In this document: piece by piece, positions 1 to 8,798 of the stretch
Layout of the letters: the number at the start of each line of letters is the position of its first letter
Position numbering within the stretch: the first letter of the stretch is position 1
Source: Herbinix sp.
GTDB lineage: Bacteria; Bacillota; Clostridia; Lachnospirales; Lachnospiraceae
NCBI GenBank assembly: GCA_029240245.1
Contig: JARBTJ010000023.1
Span: 1-48,622 of the forward strand
Direction: 5' to 3'
DNA length: 48,622 nt
Translations under genes and position numbers: made by a program
The notes under the pieces: model-generated
What the model was told of the DNA's origin: nothing
Seen by the model: only the letters and a program-made list of their open reading frames with translations
The model's database searches: none

Positions 1-26
1 TGGCGTTAATGTAAGGAGGTCTATGT

Positions 27-602
27 ATGACGGAAGCAGAAGCTATTAAAATTTTTAAATGTCTGGCCGACCGGTCGAGGCTGTTAATTCTAAAATCACT
101 GGTTGAAGAAGATATGTATGTGGAGCGCCTTGCGAAAAGACTGGAATTAGCCTCTTCCACAGTCTCGTTTCATCTGAAAAAGCTGGAGGATGCAGGAATT
201 GTAGCCTCTAGGGCGGAACAATATTATGCGGTTTACTATATTAAGGAAGAAATTCTAAATACAAAAATCCTTGATATCATCCGAGAAAAATCCTCAGAGT
301 CCAATCTACAGAAGGAACGCGAGGACGAATACCGGCGAAAAGTCATCGACAGTTTTTTCGAATATGGCAAATTAAAGTCAATTCCGGTTCAAAGGAAAAA
401 GGAGTTGATCGTACTCGAGGAAATCGTAAAAGCCTTCGAAGTCGGAAAAAAATATACCGAACGGGAAGTCAATATACTCCTTGCGGATTATTTTGATGAT
501 TTTTGCACACTACGCAAAGATATTGTTACCGAAAACCTGTTGATCCGGGATAATAATGTATATCGATTGAAAGATGAATCAATTGAAAGATGTATCAATT
601 GA
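27..602 (+). CDS. ArsR-family HTH regulator with C-terminal DUF2087
   Basis: A 191-residue predicted cytoplasmic DNA-binding protein. Residues 1-75 read as an ArsR-type winged helix: FKCLADRSRLLILKSL, then the recognition helix region LASSTVSFHLKKLEDAGIV. Residues 105-185 match the DUF2087 tail often fused to such helices (RKKELIVLEEIVKAF, YTEREVNILLADYFDDF). No ArsR metal-binding cysteine pair is seen, so the signal is unknown. The start follows a perfect AAGGAGG at 13-19. The last five residues come from a 16-bp tandem repeat; without its expansion the protein would end ...RLKDES. It seems to be a single-gene unit, closed by a hairpin at 632-671. Its target is unknown; autoregulation is possible. 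Confidence 0.85.
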   Translation: MTEAEAIKIFKCLADRSRLLILKSLVEEDMYVERLAKRLELASSTVSFHLKKLEDAGIVASRAEQYYAVYYIKEEILNTKILDIIREKSSESNLQKEREDEYRRKVIDSFFEYGKLKSIPVQRKKELIVLEEIVKAFEVGKKYTEREVNILLADYFDDFCTLRKDIVTENLLIRDNNVYRLKDESIERCIN

Positions 603-629
603 AAGATGTATCAATTGAAAGATGAATCA
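566..629 (+). repeat. Four tandem copies of a 16-bp unit spanning a stop codon
   Basis: The unit attgaaagatgWatca occurs at 566-581, 582-597, 598-613 and 614-629. The two outer units carry gaatca and the two inner ones gtatca. The period is not a multiple of three, so the second unit is read in a new frame and gives TGA at 600-602. Three units equal 48 bp, so unit 4 is back in the frame of unit 1 and is followed by TAA at 630-632, probably the ancestral stop. Consistent with recent slippage. Confidence 0.95.
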
Positions 630-631
630 TA

Positions 632-671
632 AAAACACGGCGGCCTTGGAATGAATTGGCAGCCGTGTTTT
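632..671 (+). terminator. Rho-independent terminator of the ArsR/DUF2087 gene
   Basis: Stem aaaacacggc (632-641) pairs with gccgtgtttt (662-671), closing on a T run. It lies just after the probable ancestral stop codon of the regulator. The A run on the other side could also serve the minus strand. Confidence 0.8.
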
Positions 672-801
672 CATATACGGAGGTATTAATTTATTATTAA
701 TTTAAGGGTACCTATCCCTAAAAGCATATGGAAGCTGTTGAAATTCTCACTATATTCATAATGCTCGGGATACATATTCAGATTAGCGCGTCAAATATTC
801 C

Positions 802-854
802 GGTTACAATATTATGCTATTATAAGCTTGCTTTCATAGGAATATATTGTAACC
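802..854. repeat. Palindromic element E1 between the regulator and dprA
   Basis: ggttacaatat (802-812) is a perfect inverted match of atattgtaacc (844-854). The loop contains aagcttgctttcata, nearly identical to the loop of the larger palindrome at 9984-10107. The rest of 672-900 is AT-rich with no gene seen. It may act as a 3' end for dprA, but no clear T run follows on the minus strand. Confidence 0.6.
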
Positions 855-900
855 CAAATTGCGCGTTACATCTTTTAACTTTTATCATAGGATAAGACGA

Positions 901-2019
901 TTAGAAAAATCTCATATAATAGTTCTTTGTCGATTGTTTTACCATACCCCCAAGTTCTAAAAGTAACAGCTGTTCCATCAAAGTGTCCATTGGTAGCTTA
1001 GTAAGTATCGCTATTTCTTCGATGTGTTTTGGTTCTATGCTTAAGCAGGAATAGATCAGCTTCTGATTACCCTCCGGTATGTGACCTTCTTTTTCTGTTC
1101 GTTTTGCCTCCTGCATATAACCCGGTATGAACTCTTCCAGTATATCCTTGGGAGAAGTAATCAGTTTAGCTCCCATTTTAATCAGGTTATTGCAGCCACC
1201 ACTTAAACAATCCGTAACCCTGCCCGGTACAGCATAAATATCTTTGCCTTGTTCCAATCCCATATCCACCGTAATCAGGGAGCCGCTTTTTTCCCTCGCC
1301 TCAATCACCAGAATTCCATCACTTAAGGCACTGATAATACGGTTTCTCAAGGGGAAATTACCGGCTAATGGTTTTATTCCAGGTGCATATTCTGAGATGA
1401 TCCCCCCCTCCTTCTGCATCTCCATATACAAATTAATATTTTCCTTCGGATAGCAGATATCAATTCCGCAGCCCATGATACCATATGTCTTTCCTCCGGC
1501 TACCAAGGCACCGTGATGAGCATAGGAATCGATGCCCCTGGCAAGTCCGCTGATGATGGCAATCCCCTCCTTCGCTACCGCTCCTGCCAGGTATTCGGCC
1601 ATTTCTCTACCATAGGTTGAGCATTCCCTTGCACCGACAACGGCAAGACACTTTGTTTCAGGATCTGGGAGTCTTCCTTTCACATAAAGCGCATACGGAG
1701 CCGTATAAATATGCCTGAGTTTTTCAGGATATTCACAATCCTCCTTTGTAATAAATTGAATTCCATGTTCAATCAGCTTTGTAAATCTATGATGGACCAC
1801 ATCTCTATTCCTGTTATTGATGATACCGTCCATATCCTCATCACTAAATAATCTTACCCCGGAATCTGTTCTGCAAATCGCCTTTAATTCCGTTAGTGCC
1901 TCTATCGATGCATGAAAAATATCTTCTGCGCTGCCAAAATACTGTAGCAGCATATCTATCTTTTTGGGACCTATGTTATATAAATTACTTAACCAGTAGA
2001 AATATTCTTTATCGGTCAT
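901..2019 (-). CDS. dprA: DNA-processing protein DprA
   Basis: A 372-residue DprA/Smf protein that loads RecA onto incoming single-stranded DNA in transformation. The Rossmann-fold core covers about residues 110-300: VVGARECSTYGRE, ISGLARGIDSYAHHGAL, YGIMGCGIDICYP, NFPLRNRIISALSDG, EAREKSGSLIT and a VPGRV end. An N-terminal helical (SAM-like) segment (YNIGPKKIDMLLQYFG) and a C-terminal winged-helix-like part (IEEIAILTKLPMDTL) complete the usual architecture. ATG follows AAGGAG. It lies 166 bp downstream of yifB on the same strand, the common Firmicutes pairing. Full length with no odd residues seen. Confidence 0.95.
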   Translation of the reverse strand: MTDKEYFYWLSNLYNIGPKKIDMLLQYFGSAEDIFHASIEALTELKAICRTDSGVRLFSDEDMDGIINNRNRDVVHHRFTKLIEHGIQFITKEDCEYPEKLRHIYTAPYALYVKGRLPDPETKCLAVVGARECSTYGREMAEYLAGAVAKEGIAIISGLARGIDSYAHHGALVAGGKTYGIMGCGIDICYPKENINLYMEMQKEGGIISEYAPGIKPLAGNFPLRNRIISALSDGILVIEAREKSGSLITVDMGLEQGKDIYAVPGRVTDCLSGGCNNLIKMGAKLITSPKDILEEFIPGYMQEAKRTEKEGHIPEGNQKLIYSCLSIEPKHIEEIAILTKLPMDTLMEQLLLLELGGMVKQSTKNYYMRFF

Positions 2020-2185
2020 GATAAGCTCCTTTTTCTTAAAATTACTGTGATAATATTAGCATCCAAGGTTCGATACCAATTGACTTAGTGTTTTCTGTAT
2101 TTGAAAACGGACATTTGTGGTCGGGTGTAAACGGTTTGAAATACCTTCCAGTACCAACTCCCCACTCGCCATGTACACTATCAAG

Positions 2186-3718
2186 CTACTCCCCCCAGTA
2201 TTTTTGGTCCATACTTCGGTAGCAGATTGCTTCACTGATATGCTTCGTCCCGATTTGCTCACACTGATCCAAATCCGCAATCGTCCTAGCGACCTTAAGG
2301 ATTCGGTGATATGCCCTCGCACTTAAGTTCATCTTGATAAATGCCTGCTCCAATAGTGACTGCTCCTTCGTACCCAGCTTGCAGTATTTCTTTATACTTC
2401 GCGGTGTCAGTTCCGAATTAAAATAGATATTCTGTTCCTTATACCGCTCCATTTGAATTTCTCTTGCAATGCTGACTCTTCTTCTGATTTCTTCCGAGGT
2501 TTCCTGTTTTTCCTGCACCTCAAGTTCTTTGTAATTCATTTGCAAAGCTTCTATGCAAATGTCAAAACGGTCAAGGAGCGGCTGTGATATTCGCCCAAGG
2601 TATCGTTTTACCAGATTTATGGAGCAATTGCATTTATTTCGGTCCGGATAATAACCGCAGCTACAGGGGTTCATGGCTGCCACTAACATAAACCCAGCCG
2701 GATACCGGTAGGAGGCATTTAATCTGGTAATATTTATGGACTTATCTTCCAAGGGTTGTCGCAATACTTCGATTGTATTCTTCTGAAATTCGGCAAGTTC
2801 ATCCAGAAACAGGACTCCAAGATGGGCAAGACTGATTTCACCGGGTTTCGGGGTGATTCCTCCTCCGGTTAGAGCTGTGGTTGTGATGGTATGATGGGGT
2901 GACCGGAATGGCCGTTTTAGAATAAGAGGCTGCTGGTCCATTAGACCTGCAATGCTATAGATTTTCGATATTTCCATGCTTTCTTCAAAGGATAGCTCCG
3001 GCATGATGGTTGGGATTCGTTTTGCGAGCATCGTCTTTCCGGAACCTGGAGGACCGATCATAAGGATGTTGTGCATTCCACAAACCGCTATCTCGATTGC
3101 TCTCTTTGCGGCCTTTTGTCCGGCCACTTCGGCAAAATCAATATCTTCTTCCCTATCCTGGTTATGAAATAGCTGCTTCACATCAACAAACTCAGGTACG
3201 AATTCTTTGACAGCATTTAATAGTTCCACTACCTCTAGTAAGGTAGAAACTCCATAGGTCTGTATTCCGTTAACAACCGCTCCTTCTCTGGCATTTTCCT
3301 TCGGAACGATGCACTTAAGAAAGCCCTGCTGCCTTGCGGAATAAACAATGGGCAGGACGCCGTTTACTTTGTTGATGGTACCACTTAGGGAAAGCTCTCC
3401 GATGATTAAAACATGGCTCAGACTTTCCTCCGGAATATAGCCGAAGGCGGTAAGAATTGCAATAGCGACCGGCAGATCAAAGGCGGTGCCTTCTTTACGG
3501 ATATCTGCTGGTGATAGATTTACTGTAATACGTTTTGCAGGAAGCTGGTAGCCGGAGTTCTTTAAGGCTATTCTGACTCGTTCCCTCGCTTCCTTGACTT
3601 CCGATCCCAACAGTCCAACCATATCGAACAATGGCAGACCATCGCTGACATCGGCTTCGACGGAGACAATCAAACCGTCAATCCCATGAATTGCAGCACT
3701 GTATGCTTTACTGAACAT
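2186..3718 (-). CDS. YifB/ComM-family AAA+ Mg-chelatase-like ATPase
   Basis: A 510-residue YifB (ComM) protein. In ComM this family acts as a hexameric branch-migration helicase helping integrate transforming DNA. The N-terminal Lon-protease-like domain (1-170) begins MFSKAYSAAIHGIDG, as is typical. The Mg_chelatase AAA+ domain has Walker A GPPGSGKT (about residue 220), Walker B VLFLDELAEF and the zinc-ribbon-like CSCGYYPDRNKCNCS. The C-terminal lid domain ends ARAYHRILKVARTIADL, RSMDQKYWGE, the normal family ending. A purine-rich aaaggag lies about 15 nt ahead of the ATG, longer than usual. It is divergent from the flavodiiron gene and upstream of dprA. Confidence 0.94.
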   Translation of the reverse strand: MFSKAYSAAIHGIDGLIVSVEADVSDGLPLFDMVGLLGSEVKEARERVRIALKNSGYQLPAKRITVNLSPADIRKEGTAFDLPVAIAILTAFGYIPEESLSHVLIIGELSLSGTINKVNGVLPIVYSARQQGFLKCIVPKENAREGAVVNGIQTYGVSTLLEVVELLNAVKEFVPEFVDVKQLFHNQDREEDIDFAEVAGQKAAKRAIEIAVCGMHNILMIGPPGSGKTMLAKRIPTIMPELSFEESMEISKIYSIAGLMDQQPLILKRPFRSPHHTITTTALTGGGITPKPGEISLAHLGVLFLDELAEFQKNTIEVLRQPLEDKSINITRLNASYRYPAGFMLVAAMNPCSCGYYPDRNKCNCSINLVKRYLGRISQPLLDRFDICIEALQMNYKELEVQEKQETSEEIRRRVSIAREIQMERYKEQNIYFNSELTPRSIKKYCKLGTKEQSLLEQAFIKMNLSARAYHRILKVARTIADLDQCEQIGTKHISEAICYRSMDQKYWGE

Positions 3719-4089
3719 AGAATAATTATTTAACTCCTTTCATTGTCTCTCCTCAATGAAAGAAATCATTTGCTTATGGGTAGTATATCAAAGGTGTTAA
3801 TAACTGGCAAGAAATTATTTGCCGGGTATTAATAATTTAAGTGTTATAAGGTTATTTGATACTTTATTCAAAAATAATTATTTCGATGGAAACTATATTT
3901 GAAGTATAGTGCTTTTCAGAGTGCGCAATCATCAACAATGACCAACCATCCTTTCTTCTTTTAATTTTACACAAATATATTATTTGACAAACCTGATATA
4001 ACATTATACAATATTGATAATTATTACTGATTTTCACGAATAATGATACACAATTCTTTTCTATTTTATCAGTTGTAAAATTCGTAACT

Positions 4090-4200
4090 AAATTGCACAC
4101 ACAACATATACTATTCCGGAGTAGAAGAAGTTATGCCCTAGGTAGCTTTGGAGCGATGGAATAACCATGTTTGGTTTACCAAGCACATACGATATTGTTT
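4090..4200 (+). repeat. Repeat element copy A (diverged), 5' of the flavodiiron gene
   Basis: The left arm aattgcacacacaacata, then ctattccgga, matches copy B (9861-9890) almost base for base. The middle (gaagttatgccctagg) is a diverged version of gaagttaagcccgtagg, and the right end shares atattgttt. The inner pairing is only partly kept (aacatatactattcc against ggaataaccatgtt). The remainder of 3719-4245 is AT-rich, with a 9-bp inverted repeat (ctttcattg/caatgaaag, 3737-3762) next to the yifB start and no supported gene. Confidence 0.7.
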
Positions 4201-4245
4201 TTAACTGCCTACTATTTCTAATATAATGAGGAGGAATCATTCCAT

Positions 4246-5412
4246 ATGAATAAAATTGAATTAAAACCCGGTATTTACTATGTAGGAGTTGTTGACTGGA
4301 ATCTTCGCAATTTCCATAGCTACGATATCCATAACGGCGCAACCTATAATGCATATTTGATAATTGATGAAAAGATAGCCCTGATCGATACAGTAATGGC
4401 TCCGTTTGCAGGTGAGCTACTGGATCGTATCTCCGAGATAATCGATCCCGCTGACATTGATTATATTGTTTCGAACCATGTTGAAATGGATCATTCCGGA
4501 GCAATCCCCGACGTAATGGCCGTTGCCAAAAATGCAGTCATAATCACCTCGGACCCCAATGGACTCAAAGGCTTAAGAGCACATTACGGTACCGACTTTC
4601 CTTATCAGCAGGTGAAGGCAGGTGATGTCCTTTCCTTAGGAAAACGTACCCTTACTTTTGTAAGTACACCGATGCTTCACTGGCCGGACAACATGGTGAC
4701 CTACTGTCCGGAAGAAAAAATATTATTTTCCAATGATGCTTTCGGCCAGCACTATACCTCAACCAAACATTTTGACGATGAAGGCGATATCGCTCAGATT
4801 TTATATGAAACCAAAAATTATTATGCCAACATTCTTATGCCCTTTGCTGCACAGGCTAAAAAGGCACTCGCTGTAGTCGAAACTCTGGATATTGAATTGA
4901 TAGCACCGAGCCATGGCGTCATATGGAGAACCTATATCAAACAGGTCAAGGAATTATATCGTGCCTTTTCGGAAGGAGTTACCGAGAATACTGCACTCGT
5001 CATTTATGATACCATGTGGCATTCCACAGAAAGTATGGCCCTGAGTATCGTAGAGGGCTTTACCCGCAGAGGAACGAAAGCTAAGCTCTACTATCTAAAG
5101 GAGTCTGACCTTTCCGATATCGTAACAGAGCTGTTAACCGCACGTTATATTGTAATCGGTTCCCCCACCTTAAATAATAACATCATGCCAAATGTAGGTG
5201 CACTACTGACTTATATCAAAGGTCTTGCACCAAAGGGGAAAAAGGGCTTTGCTTTCGGCTCCTACGGTTGGAGCGGCCAAAGTACTGGAATTATCAATGA
5301 TGCTTTCATTGAAATGGGTGTTAATGTGATCATGGACCCCATTAAGATAAATTATATTCCGTCCAAGGAACAGTTAATTGAAATTGAAAATAAAGTAGCA
5401 GCATTATCATAA
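4246..5412 (+). CDS. fprA: A-type flavodiiron protein (FprA family)
   Basis: A 388-residue flavodiiron protein, a cytoplasmic enzyme that reduces O2 to water and/or NO to N2O and protects anaerobes. The N-terminal metallo-beta-lactamase-like domain (1-250) has the diiron ligand set H78-x-E80-x-D82-H83 (NHVEMDHSG), then LHWPDN, FSNDAFGQH and APSHGVIWR. The C-terminal flavodoxin domain (255-388) has VIYDTMWHSTESMA for the FMN phosphate, GSPTLNNN and GSYGWSG. There is no extra rubredoxin or flavin-reductase domain, so electrons must come from separate partners. Strong RBS gaggagg; ATG start. It sits 71 bp upstream of ylmC, possibly co-transcribed. Confidence 0.95.
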   Translation: MNKIELKPGIYYVGVVDWNLRNFHSYDIHNGATYNAYLIIDEKIALIDTVMAPFAGELLDRISEIIDPADIDYIVSNHVEMDHSGAIPDVMAVAKNAVIITSDPNGLKGLRAHYGTDFPYQQVKAGDVLSLGKRTLTFVSTPMLHWPDNMVTYCPEEKILFSNDAFGQHYTSTKHFDDEGDIAQILYETKNYYANILMPFAAQAKKALAVVETLDIELIAPSHGVIWRTYIKQVKELYRAFSEGVTENTALVIYDTMWHSTESMALSIVEGFTRRGTKAKLYYLKESDLSDIVTELLTARYIVIGSPTLNNNIMPNVGALLTYIKGLAPKGKKGFAFGSYGWSGQSTGIINDAFIEMGVNVIMDPIKINYIPSKEQLIEIENKVAALS

Positions 5413-5441
5413 TCTTTCCGTTAAACAGGGACTTTCCAATA

Positions 5442-5493
5442 AAATGCGCATATAATAAACCAAGAAACAATAAGGGTGATTATATGCGCATTT
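5442..5493 (+). promoter_or_regulatory. Perfect 15-bp inverted repeat covering the ylmC start codon
   Basis: aaatgcgcatataat (5442-5456) is the exact reverse complement of attatatgcgcattt (5479-5493), with a 22-nt loop carrying the weak SD aagggtgat. The ATG at 5484-5486 lies in the right arm. If read through from fprA, the RNA would form a hairpin masking the start. The left arm also contains catataat, a possible sigma-E-like -10; if that is the promoter the arm would not be in the RNA and the repeat would act as DNA. Confidence 0.6.
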
Positions 5494-5741
5494 GTGAACT
5501 TAGAGAAAAAGAAGTCATAAACTGCAGGGACTGCGAACGTCTCGGTTATGTCTGTGACATTGAATTTGATATCTGTACCGGGCACATTACACATATTATT
5601 ATACCCGGTCCATGTAAAATATGGGGTATCCTTGGGAGAGACCATGAATATGTGATCAGCTGCAGCTGTATCAAACAAATTGGTATTGATATTATTCTTG
5701 TGGATGTGGATGCTGAAAAATGCCTCGTAAAATGTATCTGA
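5484..5741 (+). CDS. YlmC/YmxH-family sporulation-associated PRC-barrel protein
   Basis: An 85-residue protein of the YlmC/YmxH family, a single PRC-barrel-like beta domain. The start MRICELREKEVINCRDCERLGYV and the phrase ICTGHITHIIIPGP are family hallmarks. Members are linked to sporulation by neighbourhood (normally right behind sigG) and their biochemical role is not established. It is cysteine-rich for its size (C4, C14, C17, C24 and later ones). The SD is weak (aagggtgat) and the start lies inside a 15-bp inverted repeat, suggesting controlled translation or transcription. It lies between fprA and nrdR on the plus strand, far from sigG. Confidence 0.9.
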   Translation: MRICELREKEVINCRDCERLGYVCDIEFDICTGHITHIIIPGPCKIWGILGRDHEYVISCSCIKQIGIDIILVDVDAEKCLVKCI

Positions 5742-5829
5742 TAACATCTGTTAACATTATTCATCTTCTATGATCGGAAGAAGGATTAATATAATTGGTT
5801 GTTAATTTATATAATTTGTAATAAATTTC

Positions 5830-5858
5830 TTGACCGTTTGATTATTATTCCATATAAT
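5830..5858 (+). promoter_or_regulatory. Putative sigma-A promoter of nrdR
   Basis: TTGACC (5830-5835), a 17-bp spacer, then TATAAT (5853-5858). This predicts a leader of roughly 130 nt containing a 9-bp inverted repeat (taagtttcc 5904-5912, ggaaactta 5948-5956). No NrdR box pair was recognised. Confidence 0.65.
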
Positions 5859-5992
5859 CAAGATATATATTATGTTATCAGAAAGTTATACATAGGATTT
5901 TGATAAGTTTCCTGTTTTACGTAATTTATATATATCGATAAATATTCGGAAACTTAAATGTTCTGATTGTACAGATTAGGAGGATTTTTTCA

Positions 5993-6445
5993 ATGAAATG
6001 TCCATTTTGCAATAAGGATAACACCCGTGTTATTGATTCCAGACCGGCGGACGAAAATAATTCCATACGAAGAAGACGCCAGTGTGACGAATGTCATAGA
6101 AGGTTTACTACATACGAAAAGGTGGAAACCATCCCACTTGTTGTTATTAAAAAAGATAACAACCGGGAGCCTTATGACCGCGCCAAAATAGAATCCGGCG
6201 TGTTCCGCTCCTGCCATAAACGCCCAATTTCTGTCGATCAGATTACTACCCTTGTTGATGAAGTTGAAAATATTATTTTTAACCGGGAAGACAAGGAAAT
6301 ACCAAGCCATGTCATCGGTGAAATCCTGATGGATAAGCTAAAGGATTTAGATCCTGTCGCTTATGTTAGATTTGCTTCTGTATACCGTGAATTTAAGGAT
6401 GTAGGCACTTTCATGGATGAGTTGAAAAAAATATTGGATAATTAA
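5993..6445 (+). CDS. nrdR: Transcriptional repressor NrdR
   Basis: A 150-residue NrdR, the ATP/dATP-sensing repressor of ribonucleotide reductase genes. The N-terminal zinc ribbon has C3-x2-C6 and C31-x2-C34 (MKCPFCNK, RQCDECHRRF) with the basic DNA-binding stretch IRRRRQC. The ATP-cone covers about 49-139 (VVIKKDNNREPYDRAKI, VAYVRFASVYREF). Length and order are standard. ATG follows AGGAGG. In most clostridia it follows sigG and ylmC; here the ylmC-nrdR pair is kept but detached from sigG. Confidence 0.97.
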   Translation: MKCPFCNKDNTRVIDSRPADENNSIRRRRQCDECHRRFTTYEKVETIPLVVIKKDNNREPYDRAKIESGVFRSCHKRPISVDQITTLVDEVENIIFNREDKEIPSHVIGEILMDKLKDLDPVAYVRFASVYREFKDVGTFMDELKKILDN

Positions 6446-6584
6446 CAATGATTCATTAGGAACGCTTTCGTAAAGCCTTTATATAAGTTATAATAATGCA
6501 TCAATAATAGCGATACAGAAAGCTATGTTAAACTTTCTTTAGTAACTAGCAGAAGAATTACCATGTATGTTGATAGATATTGAT

Positions 6585-6636
6585 AAGCTCCCCGAAAGTC
6601 AGGCTTGTTGCCTGTTATCCCAGGGGAGCTTTATTA
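6585..6636 (+). terminator. Terminator downstream of nrdR
   Basis: aagctcccc (6585-6593) pairs with ggggagctt (6623-6631), with an inner hairpin caggc/gcctg, followed by ttatt. It lies 140 bp after the nrdR stop, in the convergent gap before the lipoprotein gene. Confidence 0.75.
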
Positions 6637-6700
6637 TCTGAAGGAAAAGTTATGTTACCAGCTTCCTTATGATTCAACCCACGATTAAGGAGCTTTTACT

Positions 6701-7567
6701 TCAATCCTCCACATCAGTCGTTAAAAATTCCTTCAATTTATTGTATTTTTGCTCAAACTGTACATGATCTCCAAGTGCATGTGGCACGGAAATACTGATG
6801 CCCAGTTTATCCTTTGTCAAATAACTAAATACCCCCATAGTATTCGCCTTGCCAATCAAGTCGGCATTTTTCATAGCCTTTAGGAGCATTTCATTATTTA
6901 AATCTGCAAAGCTTTCCGATACAGCTTCTTTTAAATCCTTGTTATCTTCTTCCACTACGGTAAAATCCCAGGTCTTAAATGAATTCACAAAGTTGTCATC
7001 CAGCAAAACCATATCACCTAAGACAAGCCTGTATCCATTCAGCATGTCGATATTGGTGGTATACACCATTTGAAATGGATACGCAGCGGTTTTACTGCTG
7101 TAATCCGCCGTATAATAAATACTTAAGTACTTACTGTTATGCAATTTAATCTCATAATCAATGGTGAGTACAAATTCATGAGACTCTGTTTCGCCGATTT
7201 CTACGGATGTTTCCACGGTATCGGCATAGATCTTTATAATATCATTTACATCCTTTTGTATGATATTATTAATTTCCTTCTGTATTCCACTACCTGCCTC
7301 AGTCGTTAATTGCGGATAAAAGGCCTGAATTTCATTATAGGTATAATTCATCCTGATCAATTCATAATCTTCTGGTAGTTTTGCGTGAATCCTGTCTTCC
7401 TCGTCCTGATTCAATTGACTTTCTTCCTGATTCGGTTCTTCCCGGTTATTTGAATCCTTGGAATCGCTGTTTTTATCCAGAGAACCGGTACGAGGTATGT
7501 TGTTACAGGCTGATAATATGATTGCTAATATTCCTAATATTCCTATCATAATGATTCTTTTAAACAT
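6701..7567 (-). CDS. Lipoprotein with DUF4163/DUF3298 (RsiV/PdaC-like) domain
   Basis: A 288-residue predicted lipoprotein. Residues 1-21 form a signal peptide with lipobox LSAC (Cys21), followed by an acidic Ser/Asn/Glu linker to about 60. The rest resembles the extracytoplasmic DUF4163 plus DUF3298 pair found in the anti-sigma factor RsiV and the deacetylase PdaC: EIQAFYPQLTTEAGSGIQKEIN, LSIYYTADYSS, YPFQMVYTTNIDMLNGYRL, SYLTKDKLGISISVPHALG. There is no catalytic deacetylase domain and no cytoplasmic anti-sigma part, so it is probably a surface-anchored binding or sensor protein. RBS aaggag. The 926-residue lipoprotein at 19.4-22.1 kb carries the same domain. Divergent from the ROK kinase gene. 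Confidence 0.85.
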   Translation of the reverse strand: MFKRIIMIGILGILAIILSACNNIPRTGSLDKNSDSKDSNNREEPNQEESQLNQDEEDRIHAKLPEDYELIRMNYTYNEIQAFYPQLTTEAGSGIQKEINNIIQKDVNDIIKIYADTVETSVEIGETESHEFVLTIDYEIKLHNSKYLSIYYTADYSSKTAAYPFQMVYTTNIDMLNGYRLVLGDMVLLDDNFVNSFKTWDFTVVEEDNKDLKEAVSESFADLNNEMLLKAMKNADLIGKANTMGVFSYLTKDKLGISISVPHALGDHVQFEQKYNKLKEFLTTDVED

Positions 7568-7869
7568 ATGGGAATCTCCTTCTACTTTGGTAATATTTTA
7601 TGTTGCATTTTGGCTTTCAAGCATTAATCTTCCTATTATTCATAATTATTTTGCATAGAAATTTTATTTTGTACAGTCTGTGTGGCAAATTGTGCCTAAT
7701 TCTACTGCTTGATTGTCTTATATAATTTACTCAATTAACAAATTTGCTTGTTTTTCTAAATTTGTACTATATTTTTTTTACAGAATAGTATAAAATATGA
7801 AATAGTATAAACAGGGCTAACACCCGGATATTATTATGAAACATACGATTATGTTATGGAGGTAAATTT

Positions 7870-8748
7870 ATGTTATTTGGCGCATTAGAAGCAGGTGGAA
7901 CGAAAATGGTAATGGCAATCGGCAATGAGAATGGTGAAATTCTCGAACAAAAATCCATTCCTACCGAAACACCCGATATCACGGTTATTCAAATAATTGA
8001 ATATTTCAGAGACAAAAATATTTCTGCCCTTGGAATTGGTTCTTTTGGACCAATCGATCTTGATAGGAATTCCAAAACCTATGGGTATATAACATCTACC
8101 CCTAAGCTTGCCTGGTCAAATTACGATCTGGTCGGAGCCATTCAAAAGGAGTTAAATATCCCGATTGGCTTTGACACGGATGTTAATGCTTCTGCTCTTG
8201 GCGAAGCTACCTGGGGAGCAATCATGGGTGTACCTTCCGGTATCTACATAACCATTGGTACCGGTATAGGCATGGGAGTTTATATGAACGGCAGCCTATT
8301 ACACGGCATGCTTCATCCGGAGGGCGGTCATATCCTCTTACATAAGCATCCGGAGGATACTTTCGAGGGCAGCTGCCCATACCATCCGAACTGTATGGAA
8401 GGCCTGGCAGCCGGACCTGCCATTGAAAAACGTTGGGGTAAAAAGGCTGTGATGATCGAAAAGGACTCCAAAGCCTGGGAAATGGAAGCATATTATATTG
8501 CAGAAGGTCTGGTTAATTATATCCTGACTCTTTCTCCTCACAGAATCGTTCTTGGCGGTGGTGTTATGCACCAGGAGCATCTTTTCCCGTTAATCCGTGA
8601 GCAGGTAGCCAAATTATTAAACGGATATGTGAAGACCTCTCAGTTAGCGGATCTTGACTCCTATATTGTTCCTGCATCCTTAAATGATAATCAGGGAATT
8701 ATGGGTTGTATCCAATTGGCAAAAATGGAGCTGGCTCTGGCAAAATAG
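7870..8748 (+). CDS. ROK-family sugar kinase, probable fructokinase
   Basis: A 292-residue cytoplasmic ROK kinase, likely phosphorylating fructose (or mannose) at C6 with ATP. The N-terminal phosphate loop is ALEAGGTKMVMAIG; the catalytic aspartate is in GFDTDVNASALGE; the glycine-rich TIGTGIGMGVYMNG and HPEGGHILLHKHPED follow. The ROK zinc site reads CPYHPNCMEGLAAGPA. The short 290-residue length without an N-terminal helix-turn-helix marks an enzyme rather than an NagC-type repressor. The CPYHPNC form and lack of HTH fit the ScrK/GmuE fructokinase group. RBS ggaggt. It appears monocistronic, with a hairpin at 8799-8830 behind it. The 302-bp divergent gap upstream has AT-rich promoter-like sequence but no confident operator. 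Confidence 0.92.
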   Translation: MLFGALEAGGTKMVMAIGNENGEILEQKSIPTETPDITVIQIIEYFRDKNISALGIGSFGPIDLDRNSKTYGYITSTPKLAWSNYDLVGAIQKELNIPIGFDTDVNASALGEATWGAIMGVPSGIYITIGTGIGMGVYMNGSLLHGMLHPEGGHILLHKHPEDTFEGSCPYHPNCMEGLAAGPAIEKRWGKKAVMIEKDSKAWEMEAYYIAEGLVNYILTLSPHRIVLGGGVMHQEHLFPLIREQVAKLLNGYVKTSQLADLDSYIVPASLNDNQGIMGCIQLAKMELALAK

Positions 8749-8798
8749 TGGATTTATTTTGGTTCTATTTTAGATGATGTAGAATATTGATGATTAGG

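Noticed and set aside
2056..2322. 88-codon minus-strand ORF overlapping the end of yifB
   Set aside because: Half lies in another frame of the well-conserved yifB end; no SD or family match.
3722..3750. Five-codon ORF (MKGVK) just before yifB as a leader peptide
   Set aside because: Too short to judge; it arises from the purine-rich SD-like tract and shows no regulatory structure.
3864..4100. 78-codon minus-strand ORF in the yifB-fprA gap
   Set aside because: Starts inside repeat copy A, has no SD or recognisable domain, and its composition is that of AT-rich intergenic DNA.
4222..4227. TATAAT ahead of fprA as a -10
   Set aside because: It is only 18 bp from the ATG and overlaps the SD, so a transcript from it would lose its ribosome site.
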